Source: Ga0077527 sp038144955 (GTDB lineage Bacteria > Pseudomonadota > Gammaproteobacteria > Burkholderiales > SG8-41). From it: DNA of 64,000 nucleotides. A program made the translations under genes and the position numbers. This document shows positions 1 to 6,959 of the stretch, one piece after another. Under the pieces are notes generated by a model. That model was given only the letters and a program-made list of their open reading frames with translations. It did not search any database and was not told the origin of the DNA. Numbering within the stretch: the stretch's first letter is position 1; the number at the start of each line of letters is the position of its first letter. The stretch spans positions 1-64,000 of the forward strand of contig JAYQOT010000002.1 of assembly GCA_038144955.1 (NCBI GenBank). Reading direction: 5' to 3'.

Positions 1-353
1 CCATCCGGTGCCTTGCTGACCGAACCGATGACCACGGCCTCTGCACCTCGTGCCCGCCACTGCGCAAAATTGAGCTGCTCCGGCTCATGGGGAACCGGAT
101 TGATGCCACCCGGGTCGATGGTGCGAAACAGTCCGCTGCGCGCAAGGTCGGCGGCGACCACCGGCGTGATGCGCTGGGAAAGCCCTTCTTCGGCGCGAAA
201 CGGCACAATCGCCACCGGCACCTGGTTGGCACCGGCACCGACGATTTCGATGGTCAGCGATGCCGCAGCACTGCCTGCATAAAGCAGCGCTGCCATCCAT
301 GCGGCCAAGAGACGGGTCATCGAGCGCAATATTGTTTCACGAACAGTTTGCAT
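1..353 (-). CDS. tolB: Tol-Pal periplasmic protein TolB (5' part only)
   Basis: This is the N-terminal 117 codons of TolB; the rest lies beyond the left edge. TolB is the periplasmic beta-propeller that links the TolQRA inner-membrane motor to Pal in outer-membrane invagination. The sequence shows a signal peptide ending near AGSAAA, then the mixed alpha/beta N-terminal domain (LTIEIVGAG, VPVAIVPF, ADLARSGLF, then an R-x-x-G-A-E-A-V-V-I-G segment). The ATG at 353 is preferred over the in-frame ATG at 320 because a purine-rich AAAGAAAA lies just upstream of it. It follows tolA by 22 nt in the tolQ-R-A-B order. Confidence 0.9.
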   Translation of the reverse strand, partial: MQTVRETILRSMTRLLAAWMAALLYAGSAAASLTIEIVGAGANQVPVAIVPFRAEEGLSQRITPVVAADLARSGLFRTIDPGGINPVPHEPEQLNFAQWRARGAEAVVIGSVSKAPD

Positions 354-375
354 TTTCGTATTTTCTTTTTCGTGA

Positions 376-1176
376 TTACTCTTTGGGACGGAATACCAGA
401 TTAAGTTCCCGGAACTGCCTCATCAGCGCCGGATCTGGCGGCAATGGCAGCGGCTGCGCCTTGAGAATCGCGCGCTCGACGGCAGCGTCATAGGCAGGGA
501 TGCTGTTCGCCGAACGCTTGAGTTTCGCACCCAGAACTTCGCCGCCGGGCAGCATGACCACCTCGAACTCGACCCGCGCATTGTCGCTGACGTTCGGCGG
601 CAGCACGATGAAGCGGCGGACTTTCTCGACAATCCGCCGCTTGTATTCATCAACGATTTTGGCCTGCGCCGCAGCCTGCTGCGCCGCCAGTGCCTCTCGC
701 GCCTTCTGCTGTTCCGCGGCAGCGCGCTTGGCTTCAGCTTCTTCGGCCTGTTTCTGCTTCAGCGCCTCGGCTTCGGCTCGGCGTTTTTTTTCCTCGGCCT
801 CGGCGCGCGCTTTTTCCAGGACTCGCTTTTTCTCTTCCGCCGCAGCCTGCGCTTTCAGCTTGCGCTCCTTCTCCAGCTTCTCCTTCAGCGCGATGTCCGG
901 CTTGACCACGGGCTCCGGTTTCGGCGGCGGCTTGGCTTCAACCTTGGGCGCGGGGGGCGGCGGCACCGGCTTTGCCACCGGAGCCGGGGGCGCTTCCTCC
1001 TTGGGCGGCGCCAGCGGCGGCAGATCGCGCCACAGGTCGACGATGGCCGCAGTATCAATCTGTTTCTGCTGCCAGCTCACGCTGAACACCAGCAGCACCA
1101 AGAACAGCACGTGCATCGCAAACGCCAGCGCCCCGGCAAGGGCCTGGTCGCGGGACTGGATCGCCGCGGTCGCCAT
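376..1176 (-). CDS. tolA: Cell envelope integrity protein TolA
   Basis: This 266-residue protein has the three TolA domains. There is one N-terminal membrane anchor (about residues 15-34). A proline-rich stretch (55-90) and a long Ala/Glu/Lys/Arg helical domain (about 95-180) would span the periplasm. The C-terminal globular TolA/TonB-like domain (about 180-266) contacts TolB/Pal. The start ATG overlaps the tolR stop by 1 nt (TGATG), which suggests translational coupling. It transmits proton-motive-force energy from TolQR to the outer membrane during division. TolA is recognised from architecture and position rather than sequence identity, since the helical domain is low complexity. Confidence 0.92.
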   Translation of the reverse strand: MATAAIQSRDQALAGALAFAMHVLFLVLLVFSVSWQQKQIDTAAIVDLWRDLPPLAPPKEEAPPAPVAKPVPPPPAPKVEAKPPPKPEPVVKPDIALKEKLEKERKLKAQAAAEEKKRVLEKARAEAEEKKRRAEAEALKQKQAEEAEAKRAAAEQQKAREALAAQQAAAQAKIVDEYKRRIVEKVRRFIVLPPNVSDNARVEFEVVMLPGGEVLGAKLKRSANSIPAYDAAVERAILKAQPLPLPPDPALMRQFRELNLVFRPKE

Positions 1177-1598
1177 CAGTTGCGCGGTCGCGCCAGCAGG
1201 CCGACTTTCTGCACGTTGTTCTGCTGCAGCATGTCCATGACTTCAAGCACCGACTCGTAACGCACGTCCTTGTCGGCGGCGATCACCACCGCCTGCTCGG
1301 GGTTGCGTTTCTGCTTCTCGCGCACCGCGGAGAGCAGTTCGTCGCGCGACACCTTGCGTTCCGCGGCACCCTGGTCGCGATCGCGCAGTGACAGCGCTCC
1401 ATTCTTGTCGATCGCAACCTCCAGCGGCGCCACCGGCGGATTCGAGGTCTTGCCCACCGAAGGCAGTTCGACCTGGCCGGGATTGATCAGCGGCGCGGTG
1501 ACCATGAAGATCACCAGCAGCACCAGCATCACGTCGATGTAGGGAACGACGTTGATCTGGTTCATCAGGCGGCGGCCGCTGCGTTTTTCGATGAGCAC
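1176..1598 (-). CDS. tolR: Tol-Pal system protein TolR (ExbD family)
   Basis: This is a 140-residue ExbD/TolR protein, the usual family length. A short cytoplasmic N-terminus (LMNQINVVPYIDVMLVLL) leads into a single transmembrane helix at about 20-40. The conserved Asp in PYIDVMLVLLVIFM is the proton-carrying residue of the family. The periplasmic domain ends VMDMLQQNNVQKVGLL, typical of TolR. It lies 10 nt downstream of tolQ and overlaps tolA by 1 nt. Confidence 0.95.
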   Translation of the reverse strand: MLIEKRSGRRLMNQINVVPYIDVMLVLLVIFMVTAPLINPGQVELPSVGKTSNPPVAPLEVAIDKNGALSLRDRDQGAAERKVSRDELLSAVREKQKRNPEQAVVIAADKDVRYESVLEVMDMLQQNNVQKVGLLARPRN

Positions 1599-1608
1599 GC
1601 CGGACCGC

Positions 1609-2292
1609 CTAGTTCACCTGCCGCTGCAGGATGTTGGAAAACTCTTCGGTAAAGGAATCGAAGCGGATCGCCAGCCGGTTCACGTCACCCGCAAAGCGGT
1701 TGTAGGCCACCACTGCGGGAATCGCTGCAAACAGGCCGATCGCGGTGGCGATCAGCGCTTCGGCAATCCCCGGCGCGACATGGCCCAGCGTCGCCTGGGC
1801 GACATTGGCCAGTCCGCGGAACGCATTCATGATGCCCCACACCGTGCCCAGCAGTCCGATGTAGGGGCTGACCGAACCGACCGAAGCCAGGAAGGAGAGT
1901 GATGATTCCAGCTTGTCCATTTCACGCTGGTAGGTTGCGCGCATCGCGCGACGGGTGCTGTCCATCAGCGCGCCCACGTCCACGCCGGGCTCGCGGCGGT
2001 GCTTGGTGAACTCGCGGAATCCCGCCTCGAAAATGCGCTCCAGGCTTCCTGCAGACTCGCGTGCATTGACGGCGCGCTGGAACAGTTCATTGAGGTCGGC
2101 GCCGCTCCAGAACTGGCGCTCGAATTCGGCGGTCTGGGTTTCCGCCCGGCGCAAGGTGAATACCTTGAGGAAAATGTAATACCAGGAAAACAGCGAGGCC
2201 AGCATCAGGATGGCCATCACCAGCTGCACCGGCACGCTGGCGCCGGTGATCAGGCTCAGCACCGACATGTCATGGGTAAGTGTTGCGTTCAC
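1609..2292 (-). CDS. tolQ: Tol-Pal system protein TolQ (MotA/ExbB family)
   Basis: This 227-residue inner-membrane channel subunit has three predicted membrane segments: about residues 15-40, and two in the C-terminal half around PYIGLLGTVWGIMNAF and IAEALIATAIGLFAAIPAVVAYN. The latter two are the TolQ/ExbB signatures that form the proton path with TolR. The start is GTG at 2292, inside a GTGA 4-nt overlap with the ybgC stop and about 9 nt after GGGA. An ATG eight codons further in is the alternative start. Confidence 0.95.
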   Translation of the reverse strand: MNATLTHDMSVLSLITGASVPVQLVMAILMLASLFSWYYIFLKVFTLRRAETQTAEFERQFWSGADLNELFQRAVNARESAGSLERIFEAGFREFTKHRREPGVDVGALMDSTRRAMRATYQREMDKLESSLSFLASVGSVSPYIGLLGTVWGIMNAFRGLANVAQATLGHVAPGIAEALIATAIGLFAAIPAVVAYNRFAGDVNRLAIRFDSFTEEFSNILQRQVN

Positions 2293-2516
2293 TTTTCAGT
2301 TCCCGTTGTTATGCGCAATTCCTGCGGAATGCGTACCGGCCGGAAAGTGTCAGTGCTCACGCACACCACATCAACCTTCGCCTGCACACGCTCCTCTCCT
2401 CCATGCCACACGCTCTGCAGAAAGCGGATGCGGCTGCCGCTGACGTTATCCACTTCCACGCTCACCTGCAAGCTGTCGTTGAACCGCGACGGCTTGAGGA
2501 ATTCGATCTGCACCGC
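2289..2516 (-). CDS. ybgC: Tol-Pal-associated acyl-CoA thioesterase YbgC (3' part only)
   Basis: Only the C-terminal 75 residues are present, because the 5' half falls in the N gap. The visible part matches the second half of a hotdog-fold 4-hydroxybenzoyl-CoA thioesterase-like protein: IEFLKPSRFNDSLQV, then a strand-rich section with RIRFLQSVW. YbgC heads the tol operon in most Proteobacteria, and here it overlaps tolQ by 4 nt (GTGA). Family and position agree; the catalytic Asp, expected in the missing half, cannot be checked. Confidence 0.85.
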   Translation of the reverse strand, partial: AVQIEFLKPSRFNDSLQVSVEVDNVSGSRIRFLQSVWHGGEERVQAKVDVVCVSTDTFRPVRIPQELRITTGTEK

Positions 2517-3127
2517 NNNNNNNNNNNNNNNNNNNNNNNNNNNNNNNNNNNNNNNNNNNNNNNNNNNNNNNNNNNNNNNNNNNNNNNNNNNNNNNNNNNN
2601 NNNNNNNNNNNNNNNNNNNNNNNNNNNNNNNNNNNNNNNNNNNNNNNNNNNNNNNNNNNNNNNNNNNNNNNNNNNNNNNNNNNNNNNNNNNNNNNNNNNN
2701 NNNNNNNNNNNNNNNNNNNNNNNNNNNNNNNNNNNNNNNNNNNNNNNNNNNNNNNNNNNNNNNNNNNNNNNNNNNNNNNNNNNNNNNNNNNNNNNNNNNN
2801 NNNNNNNNNNNNNNNNNNNNNNNNNNNNNNNNNNNNNNNNNNNNNNNNNNNNNNNNNNNNNNNNNNNNNNNNNNNNNNNNNNNNNNNNNNNNNNNNNNNN
2901 NNNNNNNNNNNNNNNNNNNNNNNNNNNNNNNNNNNNNNNNNNNNNNNNNNNNNNNNNNNNNNNNNNNNNNNNNNNNNNNNNNNNNNNNNNNNNNNNNNNN
3001 NNNNNNNNNNNNNNNNNNNNNNNNNNNNNNNNNNNNNNNNNNNNNNNNNNNNNNNNNNNNNNNNNNNNNNNNNNNNNNNNNNNNNNNNNNNNNNNNNNNN
3101 NNNNNNNNNNNNNNNNNNNNNNNNNNN
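2517..3127. other. Assembly gap (run of N, 611 bases)
   Basis: All bases are N. The flanks are the 3' part of ybgC on the left and the 5' part of ruvB on the right, both on the minus strand. The missing ends of these genes, judged from usual family lengths, would need about 500 nt, so the stated gap size leaves room for a short intergenic space and no further sizeable gene. Confidence 0.95.
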
Positions 3128-3843
3128 GCGCGCACCTGTGCGTAATCGCGTACCCGGCGCAGCAGGCGGTTGGAAATGCGCGGCGTGCCGCGCGAACGCC
3201 CCGCCACTTCGCGCGCGCCGTCGGCGTCGATGCCGACTTCCAGCAGCCGTGCCGAACGCTCGACGATCCGCGTCAGTTCGTCAGCACTGTAGAACTCCAG
3301 CCGCGATACGATGCCGAAGCGGTCGCGCAGCGGGTTGGTCAGCATGCCGGCCTTGGTGGTCGCCCCCACCAGCGTGAACGGCGGCAGATCAAGCTTGACC
3401 GAACGCGCCGCCGGCCCTTCGCCGATCATGATGTCGATCTGGAAATCTTCCAGCGCCGGATAAAGTATCTCCTCGACTACCGGTGACAGGCGGTGAATTT
3501 CGTCGATAAACAGCACGTCGTTGGGTTCGAGGTTGGTCAGCATCGCGGCAAGGTCACCGGCGCGCTCGAGGACGGGCCCGGAGGTGTGGCGCAGGTTGAC
3601 CCCCATTTCACGGGCGATGATGTGCGCCAGGGTGGTCTTGCCCAGTCCCGGCGGGCCGAACAGCAGCACATGGTCCAGCGCTTCCTTGCGCTGACGCGCA
3701 GCCTCGATGAAGATCGACAACTGGCCGCGGATGGTTTCCTGGCCGACGTATTCGTCAAGCGCTTTGGGCCGCAGCGCACGCTCTATAACCTCTTCCTGGG
3801 AGGAAGCGGGGGCGGGGGAAATCAGGCGGTCGGTTTCGATCAT
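3128..3843 (-). CDS. ruvB: Holliday junction branch migration DNA helicase RuvB (5' part only)
   Basis: The first 238 residues of RuvB are present, and about 100 C-terminal residues (the winged-helix end) are lost in the N gap. Visible AAA+ features are Walker A GPPGLGKT (63-70), Walker B with DEIH (114-117), the TLVGATTKAGML sensor-1 region, and LRDRFGI with the arginine finger. RuvB forms the hexameric motor that drives branch migration on RuvA-bound junctions. It starts 13 nt after the ruvA stop. Confidence 0.96.
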
Positions 3844-3856
3844 TTGGTATGCGCCG

Positions 3857-4432
3857 TCATGCCTTGGACAGCAGTTTCAGGGCCTGGCGTATGCCTTCGG
3901 TCACTGACACTCCGGCTGCCAGCTGCGCCACTGCCCAGTGCACTTCCTTGTCATTGTAGCCAAGCGCACTCAACGCATTGACCACGTCGTTTCCTGCACC
4001 CGCTGCCGCATCGGCCGGCCTGACGCTGCCCTTGGGCAGCCGGTCGCGCAATTCCAGCAGCAGCCGCTCCGCGGTTTTCTTGCCAATGCCTGGGATCTTG
4101 GTCAGCCGTGCGCCGTCCTGCGCCTGCACGGCCTCATGCAGTTCGCTCACCGACAGGCCGGACAGCACCGCCAGCGCAGTACGCGCGCCGATGCCCGAGA
4201 GGCGGATCAACTGGCGGAACAGGGTGCGCTCGGCTTCGGTGGCGAAACCGAACAGCAGATGGGCATCTTCACGCACGACCAGATGCGTGTACAAGGTCAC
4301 CTCGGCGCCGGCGGCAGGCAACTGGTAGAGCGTACTCATCGGCACGTCGAGTTCATAGCCGACGCCGTTCACGTCCACCGTGATCTGCGGCGGCTGCTTG
4401 CTGAGTAGTCGTCCGGTTATGCGCCCGATCAT
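3857..4432 (-). CDS. ruvA: Holliday junction branch migration protein RuvA
   Basis: This is a full-length 191-residue RuvA. Domain I is an OB fold starting MIGRITGRLL. Domain II has the two helix-hairpin-helix motifs (LIRLSGIGARTALAVLSGL and LTKIPGIGKKTAERLLLEL). An acidic/flexible linker precedes domain III, which contacts RuvB (NALSALGYNDKEVHWA). Its ATG sits in an ATGA overlap with the stop of the upstream glycosyltransferase rather than with ruvC, so its translation is probably coupled to that inserted gene. Confidence 0.97.
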   Translation of the reverse strand: MIGRITGRLLSKQPPQITVDVNGVGYELDVPMSTLYQLPAAGAEVTLYTHLVVREDAHLLFGFATEAERTLFRQLIRLSGIGARTALAVLSGLSVSELHEAVQAQDGARLTKIPGIGKKTAERLLLELRDRLPKGSVRPADAAAGAGNDVVNALSALGYNDKEVHWAVAQLAAGVSVTEGIRQALKLLSKA

Positions 4433-5637
4433 TTTTTGATGCCCGCTGCCTGCGCAGCGAGCGTTTCCAGGCGGCTAACCGCCCGATCCGTCATTGTACC
4501 AACAGACTCGCCGGAGTACCTCCCTGCCAGGGTCCGGGCCTGTTGGGCATATGCAGGATCGGCAAGCATGCGTTGCAGTGCCGCTGCGATGTCCGGCTCC
4601 GCCTCATCCGGATCAATAACCCTGCCCGCTCCGGAGCGCTCGACTGCCCGCCCCAGCAGAAAATGCTCCAGGTGTTTGGGCAAGACCAGCACAGGTCGGC
4701 CGCCCTGCAACATCCCCAGCGTGGTACCGACATTGCCGTGGCAGACACAAAGGGCACATTCAGCCACCACACGACTGAAATCAAGCAGCTGCGGGGCAAA
4801 ATTCAGGGATGCACCCCGGAATCGCTGCTCCAGCGCGGCATTTCCCCCGAGCACATGCACCAGGACCCGGGCCTTGCTGGTCGCCAGCGCCTGCAGCGCG
4901 CGTTCAAGATGACGGTAATCAGCATGCAGGTACGCAAATACCCGGGCCTCGCCCTCCGTCGGCCATTTCGGCAGGTCACTGCCGGTCGACTGGGACTGCA
5001 GCCCCAGATAGTCCCCGGCATTGCGGGCGCCGTGGGGATCGAGCTCGGGAACCCCGGAAAAGAAACGTGCACTCCCTGAAAAAATTTCATGCAGGGCGCC
5101 CAATCGCTCCACGCCGGGCACTACGGAATTGACGACCTCGAGAACGCGGCGATCACTGTCGGCAAGCCGTGCGGCGGGTACACTGAGCCATGGCCTCATC
5201 CCCGGCGTGGGATTCGCGGCAGGAGGCACGTTGAACGGACTGCCGATGACCGCACGGGCTACCCCGAGGCCACGCGCCGCGAGCAGCGCAGTGGGCGCGT
5301 GATCGGCAACAAGTACGTCGGCACCAGTAGTCCGGATCAATGTCCGCCATGCTCCAAGCATCGCCTGCAGCATGGCTGGCTCGAGATAACCGAAGCGCAT
5401 CAGGATTTCAGCGTAATTGAGCGGCGGCTCCTGCAGACCGCGGTAGGTATTCAGGCACAGCGGCGCCTGGTGCAGGGTAATCGGCATTCCCTTCAGGGCT
5501 TTGTCGGCGGCCACGATTTCGCGGGCGGCAACATGCAATTCGTGACCGCGCTCCAGCAGTTTCGGCACCAGACCGAGAAACGGCCCTAGATGGCCAAAAC
5601 CGGTACCCAGTTCCCACGCCAGCAGGATGCGGCTCAC
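4429..5637 (-). CDS. GT1-like (UGT/MurG-type) glycosyltransferase inserted between ruvC and ruvA
   Basis: This is a 402-residue protein with a GT-B architecture. The N-terminal Rossmann half begins RILLAWELGTGFGHLGP (Gly-rich loop 11-15, His16), and DVLVADHAPTALLAARGLG lies in the middle. The C-terminal nucleotide-sugar half carries a UGT-like signature at about 299-340 (CHGNVGTTLGMLQGGRPVLV, then LPKHLEHF). There is no signal peptide or membrane segment. The GTG start at 5637 overlaps the ruvC stop (GTGA), and its TGA overlaps the ruvA ATG (ATGA), so it is translationally locked into the ruv operon. Donor and acceptor are unknown. The family includes macrolide, flavonoid, sterol and lipid glycosyltransferases, and no role in recombination is known. 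Confidence 0.8.
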   Translation of the reverse strand: MSRILLAWELGTGFGHLGPFLGLVPKLLERGHELHVAAREIVAADKALKGMPITLHQAPLCLNTYRGLQEPPLNYAEILMRFGYLEPAMLQAMLGAWRTLIRTTGADVLVADHAPTALLAARGLGVARAVIGSPFNVPPAANPTPGMRPWLSVPAARLADSDRRVLEVVNSVVPGVERLGALHEIFSGSARFFSGVPELDPHGARNAGDYLGLQSQSTGSDLPKWPTEGEARVFAYLHADYRHLERALQALATSKARVLVHVLGGNAALEQRFRGASLNFAPQLLDFSRVVAECALCVCHGNVGTTLGMLQGGRPVLVLPKHLEHFLLGRAVERSGAGRVIDPDEAEPDIAAALQRMLADPAYAQQARTLAGRYSGESVGTMTDRAVSRLETLAAQAAGIKK

Positions 5638-6170
5638 CGCAGCCGCCCGTGGCGACGGCGACGGCCCACACCCACACCCACACCGCCATAGCCCTGCCCG
5701 CCATGGGCATGGCATATCGCGCAGGCCAGTGCGTCGGCGGCATCCGGACTCGGGTCTCCGGGCAGCTTCAGCAACCGCCTGACCATCGCCTGCACCTGCT
5801 CCTTCTTGGCCTTGCCGGCGCCGACCACGGCCTGCTTGACCTGCAGCGCGGTGTATTCCGCAACCGGCAGACCTCCCGCCACTGCGGCACAAATCGCCGC
5901 GCCGCGCGCCTGGCCCAGCAGCAGCGTGGACTTGGGATTGACGTTGACAAAAACCTGTTCGACCGCAACACACTGCGGGCGATACTCGGCAATTACGCTC
6001 TGCAGTCCTTCGAGCAACACCTTGATGCGGTCTGGCAGTTCGCCTTCGCCGCTGCGTACGCACCCGCTCGCAATGTAAACGAGTCGCGGGCCGCTCTGTT
6101 CGATGATGCCAAAACCGGTGATGCGCAAGCCGGGATCGATACCGAGAATGCGCAGCGGGGAAAGGTTCAA
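5634..6170 (-). CDS. ruvC: Crossover junction endodeoxyribonuclease RuvC
   Basis: RuvC resolves Holliday junctions as a dimer. The catalytic acidic residues are visible: Asp12 in ILGIDPG, Glu71 in VAVEQVFVN, and Asp143/Asp146 in SPDAADALA. The length is 178 residues. The start is TTG at 6170 within a TTGA overlap with the yebC stop; no ATG lies close enough to IDPG to replace it. The C-terminus after HAHGGQ is a Gly/Val then Arg-rich tail (GVGVGVGRRRRHG) encoded by a short tandem repeat, so this end may vary between strains. Confidence 0.95.
   Translation of the reverse strand: MNLSPLRILGIDPGLRITGFGIIEQSGPRLVYIASGCVRSGEGELPDRIKVLLEGLQSVIAEYRPQCVAVEQVFVNVNPKSTLLLGQARGAAICAAVAGGLPVAEYTALQVKQAVVGAGKAKKEQVQAMVRRLLKLPGDPSPDAADALACAICHAHGGQGYGGVGVGVGRRRRHGRLR
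5665..5684. repeat. Short tandem repeat (CCCACA, about three units) in the ruvC 3' end
   Basis: Three consecutive CCCACA units and a partial fourth are visible on the plus strand. They encode the Gly-Val repeats of the RuvC tail. A change of one whole unit would add or remove two residues without a frameshift. Confidence 0.8.
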
Positions 6171-6898
6171 GTGGAACCGTCGAGGGCCGCTGTGGTGTAT
6201 ACCTCCTGCACGTCGTCAACGGCTTCCAGCGCGTCCAGGAGCTTTTGCATGCGCACGGCGTCATCGCCAGTCAGCGCATTTTCAGTGGTCGGCTTCATGG
6301 TCACCTCGGCAAGTTCCGCCTTGAAACCTGCTTTTTCGAGCACAGCACGCACCGCGGAAAAATCTCCCGGTGCGGTAATGACCTCGATGCTGCCGTCCTC
6401 GTGCGTTTCGACGTCCTCGGCCCCGGCATCGATGGCCGCCTCCATCAGCTTTTCCTCGTTGGTACCGGGAGCGAACACCATCTGCCCGCAGTGCCTGAAC
6501 AGGAAGGCAACAGAGCCGTCGGTGCCAAGATTGCCGCCATGCTTGGTGAAGGCATGGCGCACGTCGGCTACGGTACGGGTGCGGTTGTCGGTCATGCAGT
6601 CAACCATCACCGCGGCACCGCCGACGCCGTAACCCTCGTAGCGGATTTCCTCGTAGTTCACGCCCTCAAGGTCGCCGGTACCGCGCTTGATTGCGCGCTC
6701 GACGTTGTCCTTGGGCATGTTGTTGTCGTAGGCCTTGTCAGTCGCCAGCCGCAGACGCGGATTGCTGGCAGGATCGCCACCGCCCAGCCGCGCCGCCACG
6801 GTGATCTCCTTGATCAGGCGGGTGAAAATCTTGCCGCGCTTGGCATCCTGGCGACCCTTGCGGTGCTGGATGTTGGCCCACTTGGAATGTCCAGCCAT
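6167..6898 (-). CDS. YebC/PmpR family regulatory protein (TACO1-like)
   Basis: This 243-residue protein starts MAGHSKWANIQHRKGRQDAK, the family hallmark. It continues through domain 2 (NMPKDNVERAIKRGTG) and domain 3 (EEIRYEGYGVGGAAVMV, then TDNRTRTVADVRHAF). YebC proteins have been described as DNA-binding regulators and, more recently, as factors that help ribosomes at difficult peptide sequences. The gene order yebC-ruvC-ruvA-ruvB is very common. The ATG at 6898 is the conserved start, with GGGACTCC directly before it. Longer in-frame readings into the divergent gene lack family support. Confidence 0.95.
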   Translation of the reverse strand: MAGHSKWANIQHRKGRQDAKRGKIFTRLIKEITVAARLGGGDPASNPRLRLATDKAYDNNMPKDNVERAIKRGTGDLEGVNYEEIRYEGYGVGGAAVMVDCMTDNRTRTVADVRHAFTKHGGNLGTDGSVAFLFRHCGQMVFAPGTNEEKLMEAAIDAGAEDVETHEDGSIEVITAPGDFSAVRAVLEKAGFKAELAEVTMKPTTENALTGDDAVRMQKLLDALEAVDDVQEVYTTAALDGST

Positions 6899-6959
6899 GG
6901 AGTCCCGATAACCCGTTAAAATTGCTGGAATTTTATCATAGCGATTTGCGTGATCCCCC
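6899..6959. promoter_or_regulatory. Divergent promoter region between yebC and the HerA-like gene
   Basis: This 61-bp AT-richer spacer between divergent starts must serve the yebC-ruv direction, the HerA direction, or both. On the minus strand a TATGAT hexamer with a following AT-rich run could be a -10 element. No clear -35 is visible, so individual sites are not assigned. Confidence 0.4.

Noticed and set aside
500..1240. Long plus-strand frame opposite tolA
   Set aside because: Ser/Ala-rich mirror of the tolA helical domain with no ribosome site or known motif.
2446..3843. One continuous frame running from ruvB through the N gap to 2446
   Set aside because: The N run is translated as unknown residues and the tail is antisense to ybgC's frame. 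ruvB is real only to 3128.
4429..6264. A 611-codon minus-strand frame covering the glycosyltransferase and much of ruvC
   Set aside because: The part beyond 5637 is out-of-frame ruvC sequence with an Arg/Cys-rich shadow translation. The conserved glycosyltransferase start is at GTG 5637.
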